A stretch of DNA of 64,000 bases from Warburgia ugandensis (taxonomy: Eukaryota; Streptophyta; Magnoliopsida; Canellales; Canellaceae): positions 50,599,217 to 50,663,216 of the forward strand of contig CP141139.1 of NCBI GenBank assembly GCA_035236585.1, read 5' to 3'. Positions 1-13,085 of the stretch are shown here, one piece after another. A model generated the notes under the pieces. The model worked only from the letters and a program-made list of their open reading frames with translations, ran no database searches and was not told the DNA's origin. Numbering within the stretch: the first letter of the stretch is position 1; every line of letters starts with the position of its first letter. A program made the position numbers and the translations under genes.

Positions 1-947
1 CTCTCTTTTTCCCTTGTGTCTCTCTTTCTTTGGCTGGACTTTGGATAGAGGCCAAGCCAAACCCACTAGCCAGTGTTGGCCCCTTTCTCCTCCCCCCCCC
101 CCCCCCCCACCTTCTCTCTCTCTCTCTCTCTGGTTAGGTACCAAGTGGTGAATGAACCAAAACCACCTACCACCACTGCCCTCCCCATTCTCCTCTCCCT
201 TGATAAGGCACTCCCACACCTTGTTTGAACACGACCCAATGAAAGAACATTCCACTAGAGCAGCGAGCTCGACAAGTGGGGGGATCAACTCACCACACAA
301 CGCCCAACTCCTCTACATCACGCAGCAAACCCTAAAATAGAGAATAACGATGGGACACTAGAGAAAAGGAGAAAGCCAGCATCCCACCCCATCTGTCCAT
401 ATCTCCGACACCGACAACCCCCTTTTGCTCGGATTGCTAGCACTAGCAACCCAAAAACCATTTCCTCGATCTTCCTTCTGTGATACAAAACATCCTTTAG
501 TGATGCCTTATTTTTCTCTGGCTACCCCAAAAATAACCATGCCTGTAAACCAAGGTCATGCATCCTCCCCATCTCCCTCCTCCAACACCAGATTCCCTCT
601 CTTTTTCCCCCTTGTCTCTCTTTCTCTGGCTAGACTTTGGACAATGACCAAGCTAGACCCACCAGCTAGTGCTAACCCCTTTCTCCCCTTCCATCCTCTT
701 CCATTTGCACAGTCTAACCCACCAAGTAGGCCGGTGCACCGAATTCCCCCCCCCCCCCCCCACCCCTCTCTCTATGGTCAAGTACCAGGTGGTGATCGAA
801 CCAGAACCACCTACCACCACTGTCCTCCCCATTCTCTTTCTCTCTCGTGCTAACTTAGCACGGGTAGGCCCCATTACTAACACCCATCCTAGACCTTTGA
901 TCTCTTCCCATGCCCAATACAAAGAGCTCCACACATATCCGAGCTAA
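1..947. repeat. Diverged duplicated CT/C-rich segment (two copies ~600 bp apart)
   Basis: Positions ~1-210 and ~595-845 carry the same series of motifs: a CT-rich run, a shared 'ggactttgga' block, a C homopolymer (about 91-109 and 746-761), a short CT run, then a shared 'aaccacctaccaccact' block. Both copies are diverged, so this is an old tandem duplication. Open frames here are low-complexity Pro/Ser/Leu translations on both strands and are not convincing genes. Confidence 0.6.
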
Positions 948-1799
948 CCATCATAATCCCTGCAATGCAAGGAACAAAACCCATCACTTTGTTTGTTGAT
1001 TAAAGAAGATCTAAAGATTGATCATAATTAGACCGTCAATAGGGCACCAGTTCATCTAATATGTGATAAATCCAACCATCCATCACAATATGACCAATCC
1101 ATTGTAATCCTTGTTGTGCATAAATCAAAACCCATATTAGAGCTTTGATCCAAAGCATTGTTGCAATGATTGGGCTGATCTTGATTGACTGTTGAGATCA
1201 ACCAAGGATACAAGAATGAAATTAGATCCAATTCAATGGTCAACATTGTTCACTGATTTTGTAAGATGAAGTTAATCAAATTTATTAATGTATTCTTCAA
1301 TCTAAGATGTTCAGGTGGATATACATATAGCCTAGATCAGGCACCATCACAATGATCGATCGATGATCCAGTGACACAAGCAACCAAATATCATCATATT
1401 TGACCTAAGAGAAGTAGGATTATCATCTTAACCCTTTAATTTGATTGATTTGACTATCATTAGCTTTAATTAAGTAAGATCTGTATTTGAGCATGCCTGA
1501 TTAGTTGATTAGATGGTGAATTACCTAAAATTAACATAGTGTGATCGTGATGATTCTAGAATACCTTAGGATATGAGTAGGATTTGAATCTAATAGCTAT
1601 TGGTTGCCTTAGTTTGGCATGATCTATATTATCAGCCAATCTAGGGACCCTAGGTTGAGATCCCATGACATGAATCATTGAATAATGTCAAAATATAGTA
1701 AAGTAAGAACTAGAGATATGATCTTTACATTATAACTATGAATCCAACTTAATTGAATGGATTGGATTCTAAATTAGACATCAATGTGTGAAATCAGGT
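948..1799. other. Gene-free A+T-rich stretch
   Basis: No coding signal recognised. It may be the 5' part of the LTR-like repeat that ends at 3975, but I could not align it with the other copies by eye. Confidence 0.4.
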
Positions 1800-3975
1800 A
1801 ATGGGACTCAATCGAGCCGATTCTGTAGTTGAGTCCAAATGGTAGCTTCGGAGGTATACGCGAGCGGTTCTTCATTTGAAGTAGGTGATGACATTTAATA
1901 TGTGCATGTTATTATTTTAAAATCATAGATTTTTATCACACCAAGTCTATATTTATGAATGAATGCTATATATGTAATACTATATCATGATCCTTATTGA
2001 GACATCTACCTTGTATGCTAGTAATGTACTTATGCGTGTTTCCATTCATTTTTATTTTTCCATAGAATGCATGATTTGTTTATGATAAATCACATTTTAT
2101 AAGAGATAGTGAAAGCATGTGATTTTGAACACATTTTTTTGACCTACGAAAGTTATTCAATGATAATTATAGTTGTTATTGCATATTGATGGACATAAAT
2201 GCTCTATTTTATCTCTTATTTTTTGGGGACCTAGATGATTAGGCTTGGTGGCTGGTCCTTGGGAAACTAACCCCAAGAGAGGGGTAATGCCTTGGGATGG
2301 CAGCCACAGGCACTGTTGAATTTCATTATTATAACAAAGGATTTTATTCTCATTTCCTTAATTTTGAGATGTCTAGTTATTTCTATGATTTTTGCGAGGA
2401 GACTTGCAAGCCTATCGAGGATCCATGCACTACAAGGGCTTTGTGGATGGTTTTACAGGCATTATGACCTAATGGGTGCTAAGTTATGAGGGATTTTAGG
2501 GTTAGAAACCTGCCCTCTAACTTTATGAGATGATGACACCTACCCCATCAAGAGGAAAACTTTGTAGGGAATGTGTGTCATGGGTACTCCACAATACGAG
2601 TCTTATTCTTCCCCCATGTGTGATAGGTATTTAGTCTCACATTCTAGTTGCAATTGATAGACTTGGGAGTAGCAATCACTACAACATAGCAGTCCATGTA
2701 GTTTTGATGTTTGGTTTCATATCATGCTGTGAGCTTGCTAAGATGGACATTTCATTGTGTACCCACGAAGTGATGCTGCCTAGAGAATTGGTGTGAGTAC
2801 TCATGACCAAACATTCAAGTATATGGGATACTCGTAGGACCCATGTGTTAGGGTGCCCCTCATTAATGATGTGTATATTCATTTGATATGTTCTTTGGCC
2901 TTTTGATGCTCTGTACTAGGTTTTGGCATACACATAAGCCTTAGGAGCTTAGTTCACTTGGTATATTTTTCAGACACATAATACTGTGAGTTGCATCTAC
3001 TTGAGTTTGACATTTTCACAAGCCTTAGAAGCTCAGTTTCAACTAGCATGTTTTGGAAACAGCAGATAGCATGGTTGCATTACCCTGTTTTTTACAATTC
3101 CATGGGCTTTAATGCTTTGGTTTATTGTGCGTCATCTAATTGGTTTCATATGTCATTCGCACTCTACTTCATCATTATTTACCTATTTTATCATGATCAT
3201 GTTAGAGTTGTTTCCATGAGAAAGTTGTTTATTGCATGCCCCTTGAGATTTGATACATAGACTATTCAACCCATGTTAAATATTCAAGAGTTATTATTAA
3301 ATGTATATGTCCCTACTAAGCATAGCTTACTGAAGCATTGTGATGTTTCCCAATGCCTCAGATATTGAGAGAGATAGTAGGAAAGGAAAGCGGACCAAGA
3401 GTAGGTGAGGTCATTGACAGTATTCACTAGCATTGTAGAAGAGATCTCATTAGTGTATGTGGGTTGTTAGGAGTTTACTTTTGAACATTGTAAATGGATT
3501 GTATATTTAATGGTTTACTCCTTTTATGATTAGATGTATAGACATGTTTTATGTTAGATGTGATGGCTATGAATGGATAGACCCTAGGCTATGTTGTTTT
3601 CTTGGTTTGCTTTTCATCACTGATATACATGGTTTGGTCGAAGCTTTTTAATTGTTCAGGATAGATGATTATAGAGATTGAATCTCCTAGTTATGTGTTT
3701 ATGCTAATACTATGTCTATCAAGTTCTTGTCACATAGCATGCGTTAAATGCAAATGTCTAAAATACAAAGGAGACACTATCAAATTTTTGGTAGGAATAG
3801 GAAGGTCATTTCACTATTAAATCCATAATGTGAGTTATATGAGTGTTTTTGAAATGAGTGTTTTTCATTTGAAATATTTATTTTTAGTCAATTTTAAAAA
3901 CATACATTTTTAACTAGGATTCTTGACTTTTAAAATTTTTGGGCTTATATATGTGTGTAAAGCCAAGGTGTCACA
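1800..3975 (+). mobile_element. Long LTR, copy A (3' portion), same family as the solo LTRs at 5-11 kb
   Basis: This shares an ordered series of blocks with the element at 6354-9585: 'aggt(a/g)atgacattta' (1880 vs 8165), 'ggctggtcctt' (2251 vs 8451), 'gagtactcatga' (2793 vs 8929), 'ctcgt(a/g)ggacccatgt' (2831 vs 8963) and 'gcttactga(a/g)gcatt' (3326 vs 9187). It ends in 'ggtgtcaca' at 3975, which matches the 'gtcatcaca' end of that copy. Just after the end, 'agagcttgag' resembles the primer-binding region that follows LTRs of many Ty3/gypsy elements, which supports plus orientation. The 5' boundary is not found. Family assignment (Del/Tekay-like) is inference. Confidence 0.55.
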
Positions 3976-4774
3976 TAGAGCTTGAGGTGGTTTAGTTGAT
4001 GTCCACAGCTACAAGGGCATCTTTTTGTTTCATAGTGATTATGAGACTTAGTTACTCCTATGTTGGTGACTTTCTTGGTGTTGTTCATTTTTCCTTGTGG
4101 ATGATCACCTTGATCCTCTCCTCTCCTCTTGATCCTCTCCTCTCCTTTGTATTAAATCCCCTTCTTTAATACGATCCATGCCATTTTAAAAAGAACATGT
4201 TGTCAAAAGATTCAAAGCCACTACAAGAGTTTATAGACTTCTTATTTATATTCTTTCTTACCTCAACATAATACAATCCCTTCCCACATTTAATCAATGT
4301 TATTGGCATATCATTTTAGCCATCATATGGTCAAAAATTCATTTTTTGGTTAATTAATATCTAAATAATATCCAGAATCTGACCTAGGGAAGAGCTAGGA
4401 TTTTTTATTGGGGGCAACTTTTTACCATCTTCTAAGATCACAAATTTTCAAAAGTAAAGGAAGCACTAAAATTGAATAATATAGTAAGTTAGATAGCTAA
4501 AATTCAATAATCTTTGACAAATACCTTTGAGATTATTACTATCTTTGCAAGAAGTGAATTGAGATCCTTAGCTCCATAATCTCCATTCATAAAAGAAGTT
4601 CTAAACCAATTACCACATAATCATCAAATCAAAGAAAAATAAACTAAATCTACCTTTCCTAGCTCACTCAGCAGAACTTTATATGAATATGCAATTACCT
4701 CAGAAAACCATAAACCATTGAAAATTGCTTGCATAAAACTCACAGGAGTCCTTGTAAGAGATGGCACTCATCTT
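3976..4774. other. Gene-free stretch after LTR copy A
   Basis: No reading frame of note. A short CT-rich duplication ('gatcctctcctctcct') lies at about 4110-4146. It could be the decayed internal region of the element whose LTR ends at 3975, but no gag or pol is visible. Confidence 0.4.
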
Positions 4775-5150
4775 GTTTGACTCCACATTTTTGTAGATGC
4801 TTACTTTTTTTGGAACTTCTTTTAGAAGATCTAAATAATTCATCTTGTTTGGCGTTGCAAAATAGTGAACCATGAAAATTTGTTACATTTAGATGACCTT
4901 AGGCACTTGATCTATATCTCAAAAGAAAGTTACATATATTAGTGGCTCTAACTTTAACTTTTGTAACTTAGGCTATAAGCATTTACTAGTTCTAAAATTT
5001 GATATACAACTTATCTACAACATTCGGAACATGATAATCAATTTAGATCTTTCAATTGAAGTCAAAATCCGTCCAAAAGTAAAGCGTTGACTTCTTTGCA
5101 TGCCCATGAGTGCCAACTCTTATTGGTACTCAAGTCATGGAAGTTGGTAT
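4775..5150. mobile_element. MITE-like repeat family R1, copy 1
   Basis: Shares ordered blocks with 18545-18860: 'agaagatctaaat', 'attagtggctcta', 'taacttaggcta' and 'cagatcttt/tagatctttcaat'. Both copies end near 'gccaactcttatt'. No coding capacity. Confidence 0.55.
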
Positions 5151-6353
5151 GATGTGATTATTTTGGTGGAAAGGAAAGAGAAACTAGAAAAAAGTAAAAG
5201 TAAAGCAAATCAGATTGAATTTTACTATTGTAACTAAACTTATCATGTGGCTCACAATCAATGGACCTTAAGAAACATCCATTGAAGACTGATTATGACA
5301 ACTCGGGCTTTTACATACATTTTTAAATCGTTTTTAAATTACTCATGATCTTTATTATGAAAATTTCTTTTAGAAAAACAAATAACAAAATGTTTTCCTA
5401 AAGAAAACACTTTTTGAAAAACTCAGGTTGTCATAAGTTTCAAAAAAACTTGACTTTAACCGCGAAATAGACATTCCATTTTTACCAAAAATCTAAAAGA
5501 GTTTCCTCCATTTTTCGAACATTCACATTTAACGCATGCAATGAGACAGCACCTGATAATTCCACAATTTGTCATAAATTTAATTGGACCACACCCACAC
5601 ACTTAGACTTTCAAAAAGTTTTAAGAAACAAAAATTTTAACACAAGAAGATTTAAATCTCACCATTTACCAAAAATCTCCTCCAATCACTCTCACAATCC
5701 ATCATACACACTCCATATGTATGTAAGTCCAAGTCATAAAGAAAGTTCAAAGTTTAACAATCATACAATCCAATAAAACCAATTGTTCAAAGTGTGTTTC
5801 GAAATGTACGTTAGCAAAGCTAGTTTGTACTATCTTAGTCTTCGTCGAGCTCTCTCCCCTATAAGCCTCGCCTGTCTCTTTTCAACTAAAAGTTGCTCCC
5901 AATCACCTCTTCGAATCTAAGATATTGTAAACACTTAAATATCTCAGTAGGCTATGCTTGTATAGATGTCTACCATTACATTTAATATTTAACGAATCCA
6001 AATAAGTATGATATTCCATATGAGAATATAGTCTTAAAATTTAATGAATTTAAATAATCATTACTATGTAAGCAAGACGGCTAGTTTGAAACATGTGAGG
6101 ATGCAAACTATTCAAATATAATTCACGAATAAGATTTCAATAACACCATACAATTGAAACTCATATTTTTTGTGAAATCATTCTGGGAAAGTATGATACA
6201 CACAAGAAGTCATAAACTCAAAAAATACTTACAAAAGTATAAAGCCCTATCAATAGCAAATTACTCTATCTTACAAGTATTCAAGAGTATTTAATAATCA
6301 CACATTGGTCATGAGTACTTGCACCAACATCTAGGCATCGTCATGTCATATCA

Positions 6354-9300
6354 TATAATAACCTCAATTTTTAACCCTAAATTAGTAATAAAATAAGATA
6401 AATTAATTTAAAAATTATACATAAAATTTGGTCTTGAAATCATAGAAAATAGAAAGTACACATCAAGAGGACTTGAACGGTATAAAGAATGCATAAAACG
6501 AAGCTCAAACGAAGAAGTTATGAGCCAATGAAGTTGAAGGGCAATTTGGTAATTTAGAAAAGCTCAAAATACTGGGGCTGTTTTTTATCACAGCACCCCC
6601 TTCTACACACCTCTATCAGATCCAGCAAATTCGTCGAAGAAATCATCGAGGGTAGTGTATAAGGGTACGAGCTTCCCTTCCTCCTCCCAAGTACGATCTT
6701 TCCCTCCCTCAGACTTCTCCTCTCATCATCTTCTCCGCCCCATCTCTTCCCTCTAACCCTAGCCTCTGCAAATTGCATTTTTTGGAAACTAGAGCTCTAG
6801 CAACGTAAATGACCGCCTAGCTAGTCAAGGTAAGTCCCAACCCTCTTTTTCCTTTTCATGTATAATATATATGTGTGTGTGGCATGCATTGAAATCGGAA
6901 AAAATGAAGGTTCGTCGTTTTTCCCAAGGATCTGTGTACCCTATTGTTGGTGTGATAATACATTGATAAAACGATGTCAAAACAAATATCAGACCATCCA
7001 TCTAGTGCATAAGGAACCCAAGAACAAACCCTTTAAGTTTGAGAAAAATTCGATAGTGGATGAGGCCGAAAATCGGAAAGAACAGTACGTAGGAAAATTT
7101 TAGGAATATGAGAAAAATCGAGTAAAAACTCAAAATTTTGGCAAAATCAGTTAAAGGGAGTGGTAAAAATGAAAAATACATGAAATTCCAAGCAAAACTA
7201 TGCAAAAATCACAAAATTTGGGCACATGTAGGGTCACCAGCGATGACCAAACTCCAGTCATCTTCTCCGACAACGACTCCCGTGTCGGTGCCGGTCGCTG
7301 ACGTCGAGACATCGTGTGGAATGCCCCAGCATAGATGACAGACGAAGGCTTGTCATAGTGGGTGCGCATAGCACACGCGCCGGAGGGAGACATCCCGCGT
7401 GCGGTTACTATAGGTCAGGACTCCCAGTGTCTTGAAGACCGAGACGCACTCGGAAGCGTGTCCCGCGGTGCGTTCCAGAGACTTAGCGTCTTGGATGCGC
7501 AGTGCGCTGGTGTTAGCCGGTGCAAACTGCACTGCCCATGTAAGTTAGTGCACGCGTATCAACCCCTATAAATTAATATATTAATTTATGAAGTATTTTC
7601 ACAAAAAACCTTGATTTTGAGAGCTACAGAGGTCCAAATCACAAGCGAAAACATCCATTACAATCGTATGGACAACATGGACCTAGATTTAGCTTGAAAA
7701 CCTATAATTGACCACTTTTAAATTAGTTAAATTATAAAATATTAATCAATAACTTAGAACTGACTAATCAAAGGGTAATCAGGCCTTAAGACTTGGATAA
7801 CGAGATAAAGTATGACAATAAATAAGGGTTATAAGGGGCATATTAGTGTGACTACTCTAGAAATTGATCTAGACCATTGGTCTGAACTAGATCTTGGAAA
7901 ATTATTGATCTGAGGATAATCTGGTCGTCAGATTAATGTATAAACGTTAGATACACACAAAAACGAACAAATGAATATGAGATGGGACTAAATTAAGAAC
8001 CAAATCATAATTAGAGATCTTAGAGAATGATTCAACGGTTGAACCACCATAAATTCCCTTACGATGAAATAAATAACATCAAATAGTATTGTGGTATTGA
8101 CATGTAAATCTGAACGTACAAGATAAGGGGATTATACTCTTGAGTTGAGTGATCTCACATCGAGGTAGGTAATGACATTTAATGTTATGTTTTGATTTTA
8201 AAACCTTGAATCATTATAGCATCATGATTGAGTGTGATTTAAATTGCATTGTTTATTTAATCTATGATTTATGAGACTCAGAGTTTTATGTTATGATAGA
8301 TATTAGCTTTCGATAATATATTAAATGGATTTATGATCGATGATTTCTTAAGATTGATACTCCGTATTTATACATAACTAGAAATTTTCTTTCCTTATTG
8401 CATCACCGAAATTGATGAGTTTTCATGAGAAAAGAAAGTGGAGGCTTGGGGGTTGGTCCTTTGAGAGGCTAACCCCGGGATGAGGAGCTAACCCTGAGAT
8501 GAGGGGCATGCTTTGGAGATTGCGAGCCACGAGTGCTCCTAGTTTTTTAGATACGTGATTTTCTATATTTTGTGTTTTATGACGGGTGCTCTCACCTGGT
8601 GGATGTCATGCTAGGAGGGAGAGGGTCGGCCACCCATTTTCTGAGATTTATGATGTGATTATGATATGATATGATAGACAATTGCCCACAGATGGCTTTC
8701 GGTAGGGGTTTGGTAGCATGGATAGTCCACACTACTGGTTCGGGCCTTTTCATAGGGACAGACGTTAAGTCTCCTATTATAGTGTCGACGAGGAGCAGCG
8801 GTGGTTGAGACCTTGGAGGGTTGCCACTGCGGCATGATGATCCATACTCTTACTTTGTGTACTTGCATGATGAGCATGGAGATGTTATTATATGCCTGGG
8901 TGTGACGACACTCAAAGGTTTGATATAAGTACTCATGATCTGTGATGCGAGTGTATGGGACGCTCGTGGGACCCATGTACCTTGGGGTGCCTTGTTGTTA
9001 TTGTATGCTCATTTACATTAGATCATATCATATTTTAAAATCCATGATATGCATTTTTATTGTATATGATGTTATAAGATTTTATTGACATTGCTTATAA
9101 TTATTATATCAATTTATTTATTATATTAGCACTATTATTCAATTTTGTTCCATTGCTATTAGATTAAATGTCTATGTACCTACCAAGCATTGCTTACTGA
9201 GGCATTGCTTTATTGTTGCAATTCCTCAGATATTAAAGAAAGACAGGACAGATGAGAAGTTAGAAGAATAGTGATTAAGATGTCTCATTTAGAGGTATGT

Positions 9301-9585
9301 TCTGATTCCACATGGACTGTGTATGTATATCTATCTTATTGGATTTGCTTGTACTAGTATGGGAATGTGGTTGTTGACTGGATGAGTCCTGGAATAGTAA
9401 ATTTATTTTAAACATGTTTACTTGAAAAAAAAAAATTGAGTTTAAGTCAATGGTTGACCCTCAGGATTTTTCTAGAAATGAAATATGTTTAAAATTGTTT
9501 CTCGCTGTTTTGGTTTTTATAAAATCTGGGGCCCAATCTTTCAAAAAAATTTAATTAAAAGTGTTGAAAAACCTGGGTCATCACA
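6354..9585 (+). mobile_element. Solo LTR copy C (plus), nested in copy B
   Basis: Starts 'tataataacc' at 6354 (a decayed TGTGATRACC) and ends 'gggtcatcaca' at 9585, so the two ends are inverted. The 5-bp duplication 'tatca' is perfect at 6349-6353 and 9586-9590. The 5' part carries 'ctcaaacgaagaagttatg' (6505), a block I associate with long LTRs of Del/Tekay-type chromoviruses; that link is from memory. Length is 3232 bp. Short open frames inside (for example 7138-7338 and 8659-8976) lack family signatures and are treated as chance. Confidence 0.75.
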
Positions 9586-11095
9586 TATCAATATAGTGAA
9601 TAATCATTGTGTCATGCCCATAGTGCTACGTCACATCCACAAATAAGAAAGAAACACATTGACCACTCTGCATCCACAACTAGGACATAATTTGTCTACA
9701 TGCTCAACGGCTAATACCACAGCAAGGATACTACTATCCACACCACATAGGGATGTGAATCAACGCTAGGTGGGGTCTTCCCATGATACCCACACCAAAA
9801 AATGTTAATCATGGCAATAATAGGTATTTAAATTTCGGAGAGCGGATAGCAACCCTATTATCCCCCTAGCATAGTGTCCTCCGGGCAAAAGCACCAGCCT
9901 AAAATAAATCCTCGAAAAACAATGAAATAAATCTAGTACCTTTGTACTCAATGCCACTCATCAGTTGTGCACTAATCAATTTTGAATCAAAAAGCAGAAA
10001 ACTTAAATTCATACTTATGAAAAAGCATTACTTGTAATCATTCTAATTTACTAAGTTCATCATTTAAACATATATAATGGATTAAACCAAAACTATAGGC
10101 AATTTAAAGTTAAATATTTTGATGAAGTCTTGAAGATCTCAATCATAATTATACTATAATAACTCTAAATGTGACAATTCTCATAAATAAAAATAGGATT
10201 TCATCTATTTGAACATGGTTTGTTCAAATAGAAACCATGTTCAAATAGAAAACATATAATGTTAGAACACTTACCTCTTTTGTCATTATGCAAATCCAAC
10301 CTCTGATTTGATCATGGACAGTTAGATTTTACAAATATCAAGTATTCAATCACTATCTCATCAAGTTCAACACAAATCCACCATCTAATCTAGATTTGAA
10401 TGGCTGCCATTTTTATGGATTTGACTCACCAATGATGCATTTATGTTCTAACCTACATATGAGGGTTCCGATCTAACGAATTGTGGACCATCTACACAAA
10501 TTTGAGTTATTTTATGGCTAATAGTAATCAAATTAGTGAGATTTGAATTATCTAATGTCAAATTGAGGTTTAGGAATCCATTGGTGAAGCCTGATCGTCA
10601 ATCTAACCTTTCTGGTCGATATCTCATTGTATTTGATCAAACAATCAGGATTTCCCAATTAGTTTTAGGCTTGGATTAATGATTTCTATCAAATATGGGT
10701 TATCCTCAATCTGTATTCATGCTTTTCTAAAGATGAATTACGAAATTAATGGTTTGATTATCTTAAAATCTAGATCTAGCATGAAATCACACGGATTTAG
10801 TCCAAAACTACAACTCAAGAGTTGTGTATTACATATCTAACTTTAGAGTGTCTCCATGCTTTTTCCCTCTTAGATGAGCCAGATTGATCACCGTTTACGG
10901 TAAAATCTCCTAATCGCATTGCTCTCTAATCTCCTCTCCAATCAGTGGGCAAGAATGGTGCAGATCACCCAATAGCCTTAAGGCTTTGATCCTTGATCGT
11001 CTGCTGAAGAGAATGATTGGCACAGATCTTTAATCCGAGCCACCATCTTCTCTGACGTTCACCTGCAATCTCGATAAACTTGCAACCTATTCCCC

Positions 11096-11177
11096 CTTCT
11101 TGTCTCTGTGATGCATTTTTCTGGCAAGCTCGGAGGAACTTCTTGTCTCTGTGATGCATTTTTCTGGCAAGCTCGGC
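11096..11177. repeat. 43-bp tandem duplication beside a CT microsatellite
   Basis: The block 'ctgtgatgcatttttctggc' occurs at about 11106 and again 43 bp later at about 11149, almost without change, just before the CT run. It lies in the 5' part of LTR copy B. Confidence 0.85.
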
Positions 11178-11180
11178 TTA

Positions 11181-11288
<108 letters not shown>

Positions 11289-11407
11289 TTATTTTTCTCC
11301 TTCTCCCTTTCTCATTCTATTCGGGTAATAGTCAACAGTCGACTTTTTTTTTAAGCCTTTCATAATCAAATTAAAATAGATTAATTAAAAAAATAACAGT
11401 TATTACA

Positions 11408-11631
11408 CTGACTTACTAGTGGAGTTCCAAGAAAAAAAGGGGCTAGGTGTGAGTCATTTAGTACATCATTTAACTCTTTGAAAAAGGAATCATTAAAAAG
11501 GCAAGTGGCTAGAATCTAGATAAATTTGGTGATGAGCTGCCTTTGTAGCCAATAATAGCCTTGCAGGAGAAAATGAACTTCGACTAAGACTTTTTAAGTT
11601 TGCTACCCATAAACACGTGAAGATAAAAAAG
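11408..11631. other. Gene-free A+T-rich flank
   Basis: No feature recognised. Confidence 0.4.
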
Positions 11632-11700
11632 ACAGCCCCAGTGCACCAAGCTCCCGCTATATGGGGGGTCTAGAGAAGGGGCAGACTACAAGGGTCAATA
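11632..11700 (-). mobile_element. Au-like SINE 3' fragment
   Basis: On the minus strand this reads as the 3' half of the SINE copies at 47-57 kb: 'cttgtagtctgccccttctc', then 'agcgggagcttggtgcact', then 'ggggctg'. The 5' tRNA-like half is missing. It ends at exactly the same point ('agggtcaata' on plus) as the fragment at 43344-43412. Confidence 0.7.
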
Positions 11701-13085
11701 GTGATTTACCTATCAAGGCAGAATCCTATAACTAAGGTATTTTGGTAAGGAAAATGTTTTCCAAACACTAAAAAGGACGCTACATACCTAATGTCCTGGA
11801 TGATTGGATCCATTCATCATGATCATCTTACATTAAATTGGTCAAAAACTAAACTTCATAACCATTACATGATTTGATCCATACATTTTTCGTTTTATAA
11901 TTGTCCATTGAAATTTTTTACTAAAAAGGCTATATTAACTAGAAACCTTAGATAGGCATCACAACATAAATAGGATGGACCAAGCATGATGAATTGTTCA
12001 AATCATCCAAGTTTGGGCTCTATCATCCCGTTAGAAGAACTCCTTTGGTAAATACAAGGGTTTAAAATTTCAGGTCCGCAATTGCACCCCTGAACCCACA
12101 TTGTCTTCGGCCTTGATCCAACCCCTATCTGAGTGTTTTGAACTAGGAAATCTAGGATAGAATCCGAAGTAGAACCGAACTCCAATTCAGCCCACGAGAA
12201 CTGGAATTGTTTGGGTATGGATAGGGTGGAACCCAAGCTAATCCGATCCATTGAAGGCCCTAACTAGAAATGTCCGCTCTGCACGCATTTTATACTACTA
12301 GGCATCCAAACTAGGGTTGATCAGGTGAAAGTGGGCCACTATAGTGGTACTTGCGGTACAGACACGGCCCAACAGTTGAATTATTGGTGCTTAGGATTTT
12401 GATTAGTAGTTCAGCATCCATGGACTAAGTGGTCTCAATGTACCAGATAGAGTGGATCACAACAGCATTATCCACTTGTGAACAATTATTTCGTCCTTGA
12501 TCAATGTCCCAGGTCGAAGGAATTCCTTTGGCACATGAACATTCAGTATCTGGGAGTAGGCCCAAAACATTCATTTTGTTTTTTTCTTCTCCCCTGATTG
12601 CTAGCTGTGGCAAACTACGATGAGATGATCTCAGACATCCGATGTAGTTGAAGAGCTCGGACTAGCAAACAAACAGAACCGGCGTGTCTTTTGTAATTAT
12701 CAATCTTGATCCAGGGTTTTTACACTCAGCAACACTGTACAAACATCTCTTTTGGTTTCTCCTTCTGTAAATTTCAGCACATGCAAACGTGTTTAACGTT
12801 ACCTTTACAACTCCATGTGCCATAATAAAATTTATGTATTGAAGAAATAGTCTTATTAAAAAGGGGCCTTGACATGGAGCAAGCACCAAATGTAATCCTC
12901 CAAAAGCAAAGTAAATATGGGAACTTGGCATCTACAAGACTGTGGACTGTAATTTCTCTGCCATAATAGGTACCAAAACAAAGAGGCAGAAGAGAAGAAG
13001 ATAAGAAAGATATTATAGACTATCACTTTGAAGGCTGGACTTGTCTACCCAGACCAGCAGTTGTCCCTTAAAAAGTCCATGTTCC
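11701..13085. other. Intergenic region downstream of the MADS gene
   Basis: No gene recognised. Minus open frames at 12003-12251 and 12662-12931 have no recognisable domain. The part nearest 13085 is expected to hold the MADS gene 3' UTR and polyadenylation site; I did not locate a decisive signal. Confidence 0.5.

Noticed and set aside
7138-7571. Several GC-richer frames at 7.1-7.6 kb
   Set aside because: They lie inside solo LTR copy C, overlap each other on both strands and have no recognisable domain.
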